Source of the DNA: Halomonas sp. | GTDB taxonomy: Bacteria; Pseudomonadota; Gammaproteobacteria; Pseudomonadales; Halomonadaceae | Assembly: GCF_029263665.1 (NCBI RefSeq) | Contig: NZ_JAJUFQ010000003.1 | Span: 1 to 64,000, forward strand | Length of the DNA stretch: 64,000 nt | Reading direction: 5' to 3' | Shown here: positions 1 through 10,112 of the stretch, piece by piece | Layout of the letters: every line of letters begins with the position of its first letter | Numbering within the stretch: the stretch's first letter is position 1 | The notes under the pieces: model-generated | What the model was told of the DNA's origin: nothing | Database searches by the model: none | The model's input: only the letters and a program-made list of their open reading frames with translations | Translations under genes and position numbers: made by a program

Positions 1-699
1 ATGCAGGTGGTGGGCGTCACTCCGATCCTGCTGGCTGCCGAGCAGTATGAAATCGGCAGTGACCATCACGCTGAGGTAGATCTAGACCATTCGCATGAAG
101 TGACCGGCATGGCCGAGCACCATCATGATGAAGAGGCCTGGACGCCTGCTGATGGTGCCGAGCGTTATTTCTATACCGCGGTTTCCAATGTTCTCGCCGG
201 AATCGGTTTCTCCGCCATTCTTTTGGTACTCATGAACCAGCTAAGCGAACGTGGCCGGCTGTCGTTGACGGCGGGACGGGGCCTGCTGGTAGGCGGACTA
301 TGCTATCTGGCGATCTTTGTCGCTCCGGCATTGGGGTTGCCTCCGGAAATCCCGGGTGCTGCAGCCGCTGCCCTCGAATCACGCCAGCTATGGTGGATCA
401 CCACGGTCGCACTGGCAGCGGCAGCCCTGGGGTGGTTGTTCCTGGCGCGCGGCAGGAAACGCTGGCTGGGGCTGCCCATTCTGCTGCTGCCCTATGTCTG
501 GGTGCCTGCACATGATGGGCCACTGTTCTCTCACCCTGATCCCCAGGCCGTCGTGGCGCTGAGTTCACTGCAGCAGGAATTTATCTGGGTGTCTGGATTT
601 ACCAACCTCGTGTTCTGGTTGCTGGCGGGACTGCTGTGTGTCATTGCCCTGCGGCGCCTAGGCAGCACGGCAAGTGTCGATGAGGGTGTTCATGGTTGA
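1..699 (+). CDS. cbtA: CbtA-type cobalt transporter subunit, 5' end cut by the window
   Basis: Predicted inner-membrane cobalt uptake protein of the CbtA family, feeding Co2+ to the cobalamin pathway encoded downstream. The reading frame is open to base 1, and the visible protein begins at the segment that in this family follows a first membrane helix (VGVTPILLAAEQYE), so the first ATG is probably internal and the N-terminus is missing. A His/Asp/Glu-rich stretch (roughly residues 18-46, with HSHE and EHHHDEE) could bind metal, followed by four or five hydrophobic segments and conserved FSHPD. CbtB and any cobalamin riboswitch would lie upstream, outside the window. The stop overlaps the next start by eight bases, suggesting coupling. 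Confidence 0.8.
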   Translation: MQVVGVTPILLAAEQYEIGSDHHAEVDLDHSHEVTGMAEHHHDEEAWTPADGAERYFYTAVSNVLAGIGFSAILLVLMNQLSERGRLSLTAGRGLLVGGLCYLAIFVAPALGLPPEIPGAAAAALESRQLWWITTVALAAAALGWLFLARGRKRWLGLPILLLPYVWVPAHDGPLFSHPDPQAVVALSSLQQEFIWVSGFTNLVFWLLAGLLCVIALRRLGSTASVDEGVHG

Positions 700-2533
700 G
701 TTTCCCTTTACCGCTGTTGTCGGTCAGGAGGCGTTGAAGACGGCATTGTTGCTCAATGTTATCAACCCTCGTGTGGGTGGGGTGCTGGTCAGTGGTCCAC
801 GGGGAAGTGCCAAGTCCACCCTGGCACGTGCGTTGGCCGCGATCCTGCCGGATGACGAGCAGGGGCGCAGGCCTCCGTTTGTCACCTTGCCGCTGGGCGC
901 CAGCGAGGATCGCCTGACCGGTAGCCTGGACCTGCAGCGGGTGCTGTCCGAGCGTGAGGCGACTTTCCATGCCGGGCTGCTGGCCAAGGCTGATGGCGGT
1001 GTGTTGTATGTCGATGAAGTCAACCTGTTGCCCGACAGCCTGGTGGATCTGCTGCTCGATGTGGCCGCAAGTGGCATCAATATCGTCGAGCGGGATGGCA
1101 TCAGCCATACGCACCCCGCTCGTTTCAGTCTGATCGGCACCATGAATCCGGACGAGGGGGAGCTGCGCCCTCAACTGCTTGATCGCTTCGGTCTGTGTCT
1201 TGAGCAGGACATGGCAGTGAGCGTGCGAGAACGGATTGCCATCGTCCAACAGCGCGAAGCCTATGAACGTGATCCACGGGCCTATGTGGTGGAGCATGAG
1301 CTTGCTCAGTCTGAGCTGACCCAGCGTATTCGTACCGCGCAGGCTGCGCTGGCCGACATCACTGCTGAGGCCTGGGTCTATGAGCATGTCGCTGTGCGCT
1401 GTGAGGCTGCGGGGGTCGAAGGCCTGAGGGCGGATGTCACCTGGCACCAGGCGGCCCAGGCCCATGCCGCCTGGCGAGGTGCAGAGGTGGTAGGTCGTGA
1501 GGACCTGGACACGGTCGAGCCTTGGGTGCTTGCACACCGCCGAGTGACGACGCCTGATTCAGGCACGCCACCTGCTGACCCCGGATCGTCTTCCAGGGGT
1601 TCAGGAGCGTCGGATTCAGGAACGGCGGGCTCAGGAACAGCACACTCAGCGCTACTCGGTCCAGCAACCGCTCTATTGACGGTCGGTCGAGAGTGTGCAA
1701 GCGGCAATGGTGAGGCATCGACGGGAAGCGAGCAGGCTCAAGGTCAATGGGGAGCCATGCCTCCCGTGGCGCACGAGAGTGTCAGTGTACCTCCCGTCGC
1801 CTTGGCGAGTAACGTGACCGGCAAGCCGAGGAGGCGGTTACTGACGACCCCGTCCCGGGAGCGCAAGTCCCGGCAGGAGATCCACCACAAGGCTCAGCCA
1901 TCAGGACGCTATTCCTCCCACAACAGGATGCAGCGCGAGGCGAAGTCCCTGAACTGGTTCGCTACCCTGGTCGCCAATCGTGGTCAATGGCCCTGGCAAC
2001 AGTTGCGCTATCGCAAGCCTCGCAGCGGACAGCAGGTGCTGCATTTCATCCTGCTGGATACTTCGGGCTCCACCTTGGGGCGCCGCCTGCTGGGGCGAGC
2101 CAAGGGGCTGGTCGATCAATTGGCCGAGCAGGCCTACCTGGCCCGGGAGCAGATGGTGGTGCACGGCTTCGGCAATGATCGTGTCACTCCCATCCTGCCG
2201 CGACGGCGTGCTCCCAAGGACATGCTCCAGCGACTCGATGGCGCAGGAGGGGGTGGCGGCACACCGCTGCGCGAGGCCGTGCTGCAAGCGGCTCGTTTGA
2301 TTCGCCAATGGCAGCGACAGGATGCAGGTCTGCATGTGCGTACCTACCTGATCACCGATGGTCGTACCCGACAGTCCATGGGGGGGCTGCCGTCACTGGG
2401 CGACTGTGTCGTCGTGGATACTGAGCAGTCCCCGGTCAAGCTGGGACGAGGTGTGCTTATCGCCCAGCAACTGAGGGCTCAGTACCAATTATTGCCGACC
2501 ATGCAGCGATTGACGGACATGGAGTCACGATGA
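692..2533 (+). CDS. Fused ChlI/ChlD-type chelatase subunit (AAA+ plus VWA)
   Basis: Probable ATPase/organiser partner of CobN in insertion of Co2+ into hydrogenobyrinate a,c-diamide. The N-terminal AAA+ module has a Walker A (GPRGSAKST, about 35-43) and Walker B (VLYVDEVNLL, about 104-113); the C-terminal von Willebrand A module has a MIDAS motif DTSGST starting near residue 456. A low-complexity Gly/Ser/Pro/Thr linker of roughly 150 residues joins them. It therefore resembles the magnesium chelatase I and D subunits in one chain, rather than separate CobS and CobT. ATG at 692 is chosen because GAGGGTG lies just upstream; in-frame GTG 674 and ATG 680 are alternatives. The end overlaps cobB as ATGA. 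The role is inferred from domains and position beside cobN. Confidence 0.85.
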   Translation: MVEFPFTAVVGQEALKTALLLNVINPRVGGVLVSGPRGSAKSTLARALAAILPDDEQGRRPPFVTLPLGASEDRLTGSLDLQRVLSEREATFHAGLLAKADGGVLYVDEVNLLPDSLVDLLLDVAASGINIVERDGISHTHPARFSLIGTMNPDEGELRPQLLDRFGLCLEQDMAVSVRERIAIVQQREAYERDPRAYVVEHELAQSELTQRIRTAQAALADITAEAWVYEHVAVRCEAAGVEGLRADVTWHQAAQAHAAWRGAEVVGREDLDTVEPWVLAHRRVTTPDSGTPPADPGSSSRGSGASDSGTAGSGTAHSALLGPATALLTVGRECASGNGEASTGSEQAQGQWGAMPPVAHESVSVPPVALASNVTGKPRRRLLTTPSRERKSRQEIHHKAQPSGRYSSHNRMQREAKSLNWFATLVANRGQWPWQQLRYRKPRSGQQVLHFILLDTSGSTLGRRLLGRAKGLVDQLAEQAYLAREQMVVHGFGNDRVTPILPRRRAPKDMLQRLDGAGGGGGTPLREAVLQAARLIRQWQRQDAGLHVRTYLITDGRTRQSMGGLPSLGDCVVVDTEQSPVKLGRGVLIAQQLRAQYQLLPTMQRLTDMESR

Positions 2534-3933
2534 GCGACACGACCTTCACCCCGAATGAGCGTGCGGCCTGTCCTGCCATCTTCATTTCCGCGCCTGCATC
2601 AGGGCAGGGCAAGACGACGGTAACGGCAGCACTGGCACGCATGCTGCGCCAGCGGGGCAAGCGGGTCCGGGTGTTCAAGACCGGGCCGGATTACCTGGAC
2701 CCCCTGGTACTTGCCCAGGCCTCCGGTCAGCCGGTCGAACAGCTCGATCTGTGGATGGCGGGCGAGGCGTATTGCCGGCAACGGTTGCATGAGGCCGCAT
2801 GCGAGGCGGACCTCATCGTAGTGGAAGGTGCCATGGGGCTGTTCGATGGCGAGCCATCGAGTGCCGACCTTGCCGTGTTGTTCGACCTGCCCATGGTCAT
2901 CGTCATGGACGTCAAGGGCATGGCACAGACCGCTGCGGCTCTGGTGGCCGGAATGGCCGGGTTCCGTGATGACCTGCGTATTGCCGGGATGATTGCCAAT
3001 GCCTGTGGTTCGCCGCGTCACAGGGAGCTGATCGAAGCCGCATTGCCAGTCTCTGTTCCGCTGCTGGCGGCAGTGGAACGCAATGCGGACCTGGCCCTGC
3101 CTGAGCGGCATCTGGGGCTGGTCCAGGCCGAGGAGATTCGCGACGACCTTGAAGAGCGCTTCGAGCTGGGCGCCAAGGTGCTGCTGGCCGAAGGCCTGGC
3201 CGATACATTGGAGCAACTGCCTCCCGTCAGCTTCGATGCGGTGCCTGAGTCTCAGGTCGTGGCGTTGTCATCACAGCAGTTGTCATCACTGAATGGTCAG
3301 CGCATCGCGATTGCCCGGGATACCGCGTTCAGCTTCATCTACCAGGCCAATGTGGATCTGTTGGAACGCATGGGGGCGACGGTGGATTTCTTCTCGCCAT
3401 TGCATGATGCGCACATGCCGTCATGCGATGCGCTATGGCTGCCTGGCGGCTATCCCGAGTTGCATGCTGCTCAATTGGCGGCGAATACCACCATGCTGGA
3501 TGACATCCGCCGCTTTTTCGCTGCGGACAAGCCCATCCTCGCGGAATGCGGTGGTCTGCTCTATTGCCTGGAAACCCTCACCGACTATGACGACCAGACC
3601 CACACCATGCTGGGGCTGTTGCCTGGATATGGCGCCATGCGCGGACGACGGGGTTGCCAGGGCATGCAGACGGCGGTCCTGCCCGAAGGCGACATCAAAG
3701 GGCATGCGCATCACCGTTCGGTGGCAGAGGGCACGCCTGAGCCAATCGCTCACGGACGACGCCAGCGTCACCCTGCTCCCGGGGAAGCCATCTATCGCCT
3801 GCGTGGTTTGACAGCGTCCTATCTGCACCTGTTCTTCCCTGACAACCCAGCCGCTGTTGCTCGCCTGCTGATGGGCGATGCCACGGAAAGGCGTTACGAC
3901 ATCGAGACTGAGGAGACCAACGGATGCGACTGA
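2530..3933 (+). CDS. cobB: Cobyrinate/hydrogenobyrinate a,c-diamide synthase
   Basis: Glutamine-dependent amidation of the a and c side chains of (hydrogeno)byrinic acid using ATP, the step just before CobN-dependent cobalt insertion. At 467 residues it is full length for the CobB/CbiA family. The N-terminal dethiobiotin-synthetase-like half carries a P-loop ([16 protein letters not shown], from about residue 16) and [11 protein letters not shown]; the C-terminal class I amidotransferase-like half has the nucleophile Cys340 in [10 protein letters not shown]. It starts on ATGA overlapping the chelatase stop, and overlaps cobW by ten bases, so all three are likely co-translated. CbiA versus CobB naming depends on substrate; the aerobic partners here favour CobB. 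Confidence 0.93.
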   Translation: MSDTTFTPNERAACPAIFISAPASGQGKTTVTAALARMLRQRGKRVRVFKTGPDYLDPLVLAQASGQPVEQLDLWMAGEAYCRQRLHEAACEADLIVVEGAMGLFDGEPSSADLAVLFDLPMVIVMDVKGMAQTAAALVAGMAGFRDDLRIAGMIANACGSPRHRELIEAALPVSVPLLAAVERNADLALPERHLGLVQAEEIRDDLEERFELGAKVLLAEGLADTLEQLPPVSFDAVPESQVVALSSQQLSSLNGQRIAIARDTAFSFIYQANVDLLERMGATVDFFSPLHDAHMPSCDALWLPGGYPELHAAQLAANTTMLDDIRRFFAADKPILAECGGLLYCLETLTDYDDQTHTMLGLLPGYGAMRGRRGCQGMQTAVLPEGDIKGHAHHRSVAEGTPEPIAHGRRQRHPAPGEAIYRLRGLTASYLHLFFPDNPAAVARLLMGDATERRYDIETEETNGCD

Positions 3934-5021
3934 ACAAGATCCCTGCCACGGTAGTGACCGGCTTCCTGGGGAGTGGCAAGACCACACTGCTGGCCAGCAT
4001 TCTGCGCCAGGTCAGCGGCAAGCGCATTGCCGTCATCGTCAATGAATTCGGCGAGCAGGATATCGACTCCAACCTGCTACGCAGCTGTGCCCAGGGATGT
4101 GAAGAAGAGCAGGTTCAACAAGGCGCCGACAGCGGTATTTACGAGCTGGCCAATGGCTGTATCTGCTGCACAGTGGAGGAAGAGTTTCTGCCCGTGATGC
4201 AGAAACTCGTGGCCCGCCGTGATGACATTGACCACATCCTCATCGAAACCAGTGGACTGGCGCTGCCCAAGCCCTTGGTGCAGGCATTCAACTGGCCGGA
4301 GATCCGCCAGCATTGCACCGTCGATGCGATCATTACCGTGGTGGACGGGCCGGCGGTTGCCGCTGGCCGCTATGCGAGCGATGTCGACAAGGTCGAGGCT
4401 CAGCGGCAGGCTGATGAAAACCTGGACCACGACCCAAGCCTGCGCGAACTCCTGGATGATCAGTTGAGTGCCGCGGACCTGGTGCTGGTCAGCAAGACCG
4501 ATCTGCTTGGCGCCGAAGAAAAAGAGCGAGTCGAGGCCCTGGTGCGTGCTCGAGTCCCCGCAGCGGTCAAGACCCTGTTCGTGGATCAGTCCCTGGCCAC
4601 GGACACCGCCCAGCTGGAGGCGCTGATGGGTATCGGTGCGGCGAGCGAAGAGGGCATCGATCGCATCGACAACCATCATGACCGCCATCATGCCGAAGGG
4701 GCGCACCACGACCATGCCCATGATCACTTTGACTCCTGCGTGATCCGGCTGGGCGAAGTCGATGGCGCCGTCCTGGCAGACACACTGCAGCAGTTGTTGA
4801 AGCGGCATGAGATCTATCGTGCCAAGGGCTTTGCCGCCCTTCCAGGAAAGCCCATGCGCCAGGTAATCCAGGCCGTGGGTGAGCGTCTGGAGGGATACTT
4901 CGACCGCCTGTGGGGGCAGGATGAAGCGCGGCTCACTCAGCTTGTCATCATCGGCAGGGAACTGAACCGTGATGCGTTGCAGGCAGCCCTGTCCCGCGCC
5001 GAGATGGCGGCGGCCGACTGA
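3924..5021 (+). CDS. cobW: CobW-family GTP-binding metallochaperone
   Basis: G3E-family P-loop GTPase expected to deliver Co2+ to the cobalamin machinery. The Walker A is [11 protein letters not shown] (13-23); the family metal site is GCICC at about 78-82; guanine specificity is suggested by SKTDLL. A His-rich loop (about residues 249-268, containing HHDRHHAE and HHDHAHDH) precedes the C-terminal CobW_C domain and is a plausible metal reservoir. Length (365 aa) is normal. Sandwiched between cobB and cobN with overlaps at both ends, which supports cobalt rather than zinc as the cargo, although zinc chaperones of the same family look alike. Confidence 0.92.
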   Translation: MRLNKIPATVVTGFLGSGKTTLLASILRQVSGKRIAVIVNEFGEQDIDSNLLRSCAQGCEEEQVQQGADSGIYELANGCICCTVEEEFLPVMQKLVARRDDIDHILIETSGLALPKPLVQAFNWPEIRQHCTVDAIITVVDGPAVAAGRYASDVDKVEAQRQADENLDHDPSLRELLDDQLSAADLVLVSKTDLLGAEEKERVEALVRARVPAAVKTLFVDQSLATDTAQLEALMGIGAASEEGIDRIDNHHDRHHAEGAHHDHAHDHFDSCVIRLGEVDGAVLADTLQQLLKRHEIYRAKGFAALPGKPMRQVIQAVGERLEGYFDRLWGQDEARLTQLVIIGRELNRDALQAALSRAEMAAAD

Positions 5022-8000
5022 TGCATCTGTTTGCCGCCAAGCCGGGCGGCTTTGTCGATGACGAGGGCATCGTCGACCTGCAGCAGAGTCCGGCAGACAT
5101 CGTCATCCTGTCAGCCGCCGACAGCAGCCTGTCGGCCCTGGCGCAGGCAGTCGATCATCTCGGTGATCACTATCCGGCGGTGCGGCTGGCCAATTGGATG
5201 AACCTGGTCAAGCCGGCAGCCTACGATCTGTATGAGGATCGTGTACTGGACAAGGCCCGTGTGGTGATCGTCTCGCTGCTGGGAGGCAGTGGCTACTGGC
5301 GATACGGCCATGAGCGCTTGCTGGCCTGGGCGGCGCGTGACCAGGGGCGTCAGTTGATCCTGGTGCCTGGCTGTGATGCCCCCGACGATGCCTTGCTGGA
5401 TGATTCCAGCGTGCCTTTCGAACTGGCCCATGGCGTCTGGCGTTATCTGCGCGAAGGCGGCGTGGACAATGCCGAGCAGCTGCTCCGCCGTATTGGTGCA
5501 CAGTGCCTGGGACTGGCCCTCGAATGGCATGAGCCAAGGGCCATTCCTGCCGCCGTGCTTTATGCACCGCAGAAGAACAAGCTTTATGCAGCGCAGCAAC
5601 AAGAGCCTCATGCAGCGCAGGCGACAGGGCCCGGACACAGGGGCGGTCGACACGAAGCGAGCCTGGCGGAGTGGCAAGCACAGAGAACTCCTGGACGTCC
5701 GGTCTGTCTGCTGGTGTTCTATCGCAGCCACCTGCAGGGTGCCAATACCGCTGTGCTGGATGGCCTGATCGAAGCGCTGCAGCATCAGGGCATCGAGCCG
5801 CTGGCCGTCGCGGTGGCCTCGCTGAAGGAGGCATCCTGCGTGGCCTTCATCAACCATCTTCTCGAGCAGACCGGCACCACCCTGATCGTCAATACCACGG
5901 GTTTTGCGGTCAACCGCAACTCGGCTGACGAGGTGCCGGGGGATACGGCACCAGGTGATCTTTTCGTCGGACGGCCAGTGGTGCTGCAGGCCATCCTGTC
6001 GAGCAGCAGTGAAGATGACTGGCAGTCCATGGCCGCGGGTTTGCGCAGTCGCGATGTCGCCATGCAGGTGGTGCTGCCGGAGATGGATGGGCGCATCATC
6101 ACCCGGGCGGTGGGCTTCAAGGCTGAAGCTCACTATAGCGAGCGCTGCCAGACGGCGGTGATCCGGCATGTTCTGCACCCCGAACGAGCGGCCTTCGTCG
6201 CCCGGCTGGCTCGCCGCTTCTGTGAGCTGCGACGGACGCCGAACCAGGCCAAGCGCCTGGCGCTGGTACTGGCCAATTACCCCAATCGTGATGGTCGTAT
6301 CGGCAACGGGGTGGGCCTCGACACACCAGCATCGACGCTGCAGATTCTGCGGGCACTGCATGCGGCAGGCTATCCGGTGAGCGACATTCCCCAGGATGGG
6401 GATGCGTTGATCGAGCTGTTGCAGGGCGTCATCACCAATGACCATCGCATGCTGGACCAGCGCGGCTGCTGGCAGAGTCTTGCGCTCGACGACTACCTGG
6501 CCTGGTTCCGGACCTTGCCGGACGCCGCTCAGGAAGCCGTATGGCAGCGCTGGGGAGCGCCTGAAGATGACCCCAAGTGCCGCCATGGGCGGCTGATGAT
6601 TGCCGGGGTTCGCCTGGGCGAAACCTTCGTTGGCATTCAGCCGGAGCGGGACTTCATCGATGACCTGACACAGAGCTATCACGATACGCAGCTGGTACCG
6701 CCGCACAGTTATCTGGCGTTCTATGTCTGGCTGCGCGAGCACTATCGAGTGGATGCCGTCGTGCATGTCGGCAAGCACGGCAACCTGGAATGGCTACCGG
6801 GCAAGAGTACCGCCCTGAGCGCCACCTGCTGGCCGGATATCGCGCTGGGGCCGGTGCCGCATTTCTATCCCTTCATCGTCAACGACCCGGGCGAGGGTGC
6901 CCAGGCCAAGCGCCGCAGTCAGGCCGTCATCATCGATCACCTGATGCCGCCGCTGGCTCGCGCCGAGCTGTATGGAGCCATGGCGGAACTGGAATCACTG
7001 AGCGACGAATATTACCAGGCCCTGGGCATGGATCCGCAGCGCGAGAACCTGCTGCGTGAACGCATTCTGCAACACTTGCGCGACACCGGTATCGACCAGG
7101 AACTGGCACACAAGGTAGATAGCACGGACGACGTGCAACTGCTCAATGAGCTGGACACTTATCTGTGCGACATCAAGGAAGCCCAGATTCGTCATGGCTT
7201 GCACATATTGGGTACGCTGCCGCCACGCGAAAAGCTGCCCGGTACCCTGGTCGCCATTCTGCGCCTGCCGCGTGGAGAAGGGACTGTCGAGAGGGGCCTG
7301 TTGCACAATCTGGCTGACGATCTGGGCTTGCTTGAGGATGGAGGTCGGCAGTTCGATCCGCTGGTGGCAGGCAACGAGACCTGGATGGGCCCGAAGCCTC
7401 AGGTTCTGGCTGAACTGAGTCCTTCTACCTGGCGCAGTGCTGCGGATACCCGCGAGCGCCTGGAGCTGCTGGCTCATCGGCTGGTGGCGGCCTATGTGGT
7501 GGAGCCGGGGTGCCTGGATACGCTGGCGGTTGATTATCCCGCCACTGCTGAGCAATGCCGTCATGCCCGAGAAACATGGTGGGTGGCCATGCAGCAGGGG
7601 GCCAAGATGGAGATTCAATCCCTGCTGGATGGACTGGAAGGGTATTTTGTTCCTCCCGGGCCAAGCGGTGCCCCCAGCCGCGGGCGCCTGGATGTTCTGC
7701 CCACCGGACGCAATTTCTTCAGCGTGGATAATCGTTCTATCCCGTCGCCGGCGGCCTGGTCGCTGGGCGAGAAATCGGCCCAGGCATTCGTCGAGCGGTT
7801 TCTGCAGGACAACGGCGACTATCCGCGCCGGCTGGGGCTGTCGATCTGGGGAACCGCCACCATGCGTACGGGAGGCGATGACATTGCCCAGGCATTGGCC
7901 CTGATGGGGGTGCGTCCGGTGTGGTCGATGGGCTCTCGGCGGGTCATCGATGTCGAGGTGATCCCGGCCATGCTGCTGCAGCGTCCTCGGGTGGATGTCA

Positions 8001-8923
8001 CTTTACGGGTATCCGGGTTCTTCCGTGATGCCTTTCCCAATGTCATTCGCCTGTTTGATGCCGCGGTACAGGCGGTAGCCCGATACGAAGAGCCCGGCAA
8101 CGCCAATACCATTCGCCAGGCCGTTCTGGCGCGTCGCCAGCAACTTGAGCACCAGGGCATGGCGCGCGATATCGCCGAACGTGAAGCCAGTTACCGGGTA
8201 TTCGGCAGCAAGCCTGGAGAATACGGGACAGGACTGAACCGCCTGATCGACAATCGCGCCTGGGATGACGCCGATGACCTGGCGCAGGCCTACCTCAAGG
8301 CCGGGGCCTATGCCTATGGTCAGTCCGGCGAGGAGGGTGTCGTCGCCCGGGAAGCGCTGGAACAGCAGCTCAAGGGGCTGGAGGCCGTGCTGCACAATCA
8401 GGACAACCGCGAACACGATATCCTCGACTCGAACAACTATTACGCCTTTCAGGGTGGCATGGCCAATGCCAGCCGTTTTCTCGGTTCGGGTCAGCCGCTC
8501 ATCTATCACGCCGATCATGCCAACCCGGCTCATCCGAAGATCCGCACGCTCAAGCAGGAGCTTGCCCGGGTGATGCGTTCCCGTGTGCTCAATCCCAAGT
8601 GGATCCATGCCATGCGCGAGCATGGCTACAAAGGAGCCGCGGAGATGGCGGCCACGGTGGATTACCTGTTTGCCTACGATGCCACCACCAATCTGATCGA
8701 GGACTACCAGTACGCGCAGGTCACCGACGCACTGGTGCTGGATCCCGACAACCAGCAGTTCCTGCGTGCACACAATGCTGCGGCAATGGAAGAAATGGCT
8801 GAACGCTTGCTGGAAGCTGCCCAGCGTGGGTTATGGCAAGACCCCGAGCAACGTGACCTGGCGCTGCAGGACCTGTTGCTCGAGATGGATGAAAGCAGGG
8901 AGGCGGGTACGCATGAGCGTTGA
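5021..8923 (+). CDS. cobN: Cobaltochelatase large subunit
   Basis: Large catalytic subunit of the ATP-dependent aerobic cobaltochelatase, homologous to magnesium chelatase BchH/ChlH. The 1300-residue length fits. Recognisable conserved stretches include GKHGNLEWLPGK, PFIVNDPGEGAQAKRR, NFFSVDNRSIPS and RVSGFFRDAFPN. The start is TGATG-coupled to cobW. Between about residues 179 and 230 there is a poorly conserved Gln/Ala-rich insert built partly from a 24-bp tandem repeat (see repeat at 5558). The ATPase partner is probably the fused ChlI/ChlD protein at 692-2533. The end overlaps cobG by eleven bases. Confidence 0.96.
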   Translation: MHLFAAKPGGFVDDEGIVDLQQSPADIVILSAADSSLSALAQAVDHLGDHYPAVRLANWMNLVKPAAYDLYEDRVLDKARVVIVSLLGGSGYWRYGHERLLAWAARDQGRQLILVPGCDAPDDALLDDSSVPFELAHGVWRYLREGGVDNAEQLLRRIGAQCLGLALEWHEPRAIPAAVLYAPQKNKLYAAQQQEPHAAQATGPGHRGGRHEASLAEWQAQRTPGRPVCLLVFYRSHLQGANTAVLDGLIEALQHQGIEPLAVAVASLKEASCVAFINHLLEQTGTTLIVNTTGFAVNRNSADEVPGDTAPGDLFVGRPVVLQAILSSSSEDDWQSMAAGLRSRDVAMQVVLPEMDGRIITRAVGFKAEAHYSERCQTAVIRHVLHPERAAFVARLARRFCELRRTPNQAKRLALVLANYPNRDGRIGNGVGLDTPASTLQILRALHAAGYPVSDIPQDGDALIELLQGVITNDHRMLDQRGCWQSLALDDYLAWFRTLPDAAQEAVWQRWGAPEDDPKCRHGRLMIAGVRLGETFVGIQPERDFIDDLTQSYHDTQLVPPHSYLAFYVWLREHYRVDAVVHVGKHGNLEWLPGKSTALSATCWPDIALGPVPHFYPFIVNDPGEGAQAKRRSQAVIIDHLMPPLARAELYGAMAELESLSDEYYQALGMDPQRENLLRERILQHLRDTGIDQELAHKVDSTDDVQLLNELDTYLCDIKEAQIRHGLHILGTLPPREKLPGTLVAILRLPRGEGTVERGLLHNLADDLGLLEDGGRQFDPLVAGNETWMGPKPQVLAELSPSTWRSAADTRERLELLAHRLVAAYVVEPGCLDTLAVDYPATAEQCRHARETWWVAMQQGAKMEIQSLLDGLEGYFVPPGPSGAPSRGRLDVLPTGRNFFSVDNRSIPSPAAWSLGEKSAQAFVERFLQDNGDYPRRLGLSIWGTATMRTGGDDIAQALALMGVRPVWSMGSRRVIDVEVIPAMLLQRPRVDVTLRVSGFFRDAFPNVIRLFDAAVQAVARYEEPGNANTIRQAVLARRQQLEHQGMARDIAEREASYRVFGSKPGEYGTGLNRLIDNRAWDDADDLAQAYLKAGAYAYGQSGEEGVVAREALEQQLKGLEAVLHNQDNREHDILDSNNYYAFQGGMANASRFLGSGQPLIYHADHANPAHPKIRTLKQELARVMRSRVLNPKWIHAMREHGYKGAAEMAATVDYLFAYDATTNLIEDYQYAQVTDALVLDPDNQQFLRAHNAAAMEEMAERLLEAAQRGLWQDPEQRDLALQDLLLEMDESREAGTHER
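5558..5620 (+). repeat. 24-bp degenerate tandem repeat inside cobN
   Basis: Two 24-base units (5558-5581 and 5582-5605) and a partial third (5606-5620) with the shared core TATGCAGCGCAG/TATGCACCGCAG. They encode LYAPQKNK, LYAAQQQE and PHAAQ. The unit is a multiple of three, so copy number can change without breaking the frame. It lies in a linker of CobN. Confidence 0.7.
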
Positions 8924-10091
8924 GCAGCCGCGCATCAAGGGCTGGTGCCCAGGAGCATGGCGGCCGATGCCGACCGGCGATGGGCTGCTGGTGCGCATAC
9001 GTCCCCCGTTCGGCCAATTGACGCGTACCCAGATGCTGGCGCTGTGTGAGGCAGCGGAGCGCTTCGGCAGTGGGCTGATAGAGCTCACCAATCGGGCCAA
9101 CCTGCAACTGCGGGGGGTATCCGAAGCGGTCTGGCGCAGTTTGATGGCGTTTCTTGTCGAGCATGAGCTGATTGATCCGGATCCCCATGGCGAACGTCAT
9201 CCGCCCTTGCTGTTGGCACCGGATTGGCAGGCCGGTGATGCGACACATGAAGTGGCTCGACTGTTGTCCGCGCGTCGTGATGAGTTGCCGGAGTTGCCAG
9301 GCAAGATAGGCTTTGCCATCGATGCCAGCGGTTTCCCGCTGCTGAGCGATGTCTCGGCGGATTTTCGGCTTGAACAGAGCGCAACGGGAGCGTTGCTGGT
9401 GCGGGCCGATGGGCATGCCTTGGGTACGCCGATGGCCTCGGCCGACGCCGCGGTTGAGCAACTGATTCGCCTGGCGCACTGGTTCGTCGAGAGTGGCGGG
9501 CGGGATGCTGGGCGCATGTGCCGGCATGATGTGCCATTACCCTCCTGGGCGTTGGCAACACAGGCACCGGCCAAGGCTCGCGCCAGCTTGGCCCTGGGCA
9601 GCCTGACGCTGGAAAAGCGAGCTGTGGAAAAACAGACGCAGGGAATGTTGCTGGGACTGCCGTTCGGACGGGTCGCAGCCAGTGTGTTACGCAGTGCGCT
9701 TGAGCCTGAGTCCGTTACCAGCGTACGCGTGACGCCATGGCGTCGTCTGCTGATCATCGGTGCCCCCGCCATTCCTGTTGCTGGCTTGCTGCACGATAAC
9801 CGGGATCCTCGCTTGTCGATGGATGTATGTCCGGGGGCTCCATATTGCGAGCAGGCCAGTGTCGCAACCCTGGGCCTGGCCGAAGGTGTCAGCAGCCTGG
9901 TTCGGGGCTCGCTGCATGTGTCCGGGTGTTCCAAGGGGTGTGCCCGTTGTCAGGCGGCCGAGGTAAGCCTGGTCGGGCGTTCTGGTCGTTACGACGTGGT
10001 CTTGAATGGTCGTGCAGACAGTACACCTGACATGACCGGCCTCAGCGAATCCGACGTTATTGCTTATTTGAAGAATCGACTCGAATTTTAA
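8913..10091 (+). CDS. cobG: Precorrin-3B synthase
   Basis: Oxygen-dependent monooxygenase converting precorrin-3A to precorrin-3B, the diagnostic aerobic step. It belongs to the sulfite/nitrite-reductase-like family: Fe-S/siroheme-type cysteines are visible in CPGAPYCEQA and SGCSKGCARC near the C-terminus. I place the start at ATG 8913 (MSVEQPRIKG, 392 aa); the frame is open further upstream but that segment is simply cobN in another frame. It overlaps the end of cobN by eleven bases. The cobG stop and cobH start are separated by 21 bases, the largest gap in the plus-strand cob run apart from the cobJ-cobL interval. Confidence 0.9.
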   Translation: MSVEQPRIKGWCPGAWRPMPTGDGLLVRIRPPFGQLTRTQMLALCEAAERFGSGLIELTNRANLQLRGVSEAVWRSLMAFLVEHELIDPDPHGERHPPLLLAPDWQAGDATHEVARLLSARRDELPELPGKIGFAIDASGFPLLSDVSADFRLEQSATGALLVRADGHALGTPMASADAAVEQLIRLAHWFVESGGRDAGRMCRHDVPLPSWALATQAPAKARASLALGSLTLEKRAVEKQTQGMLLGLPFGRVAASVLRSALEPESVTSVRVTPWRRLLIIGAPAIPVAGLLHDNRDPRLSMDVCPGAPYCEQASVATLGLAEGVSSLVRGSLHVSGCSKGCARCQAAEVSLVGRSGRYDVVLNGRADSTPDMTGLSESDVIAYLKNRLEF

Positions 10092-10112
10092 GAACTTACA
10101 TGAAGAGGATGG

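Noticed and set aside
1..699. First ATG of the window as the true cbtA start
   Set aside because: The protein begins past the expected first membrane helix and the frame is open to the window edge, so it is almost certainly an internal Met.
5111..6778. 555-codon open frame on the minus strand opposite cobN
   Set aside because: Shadow of cobN; no motifs, His/Gln-rich noise composition.
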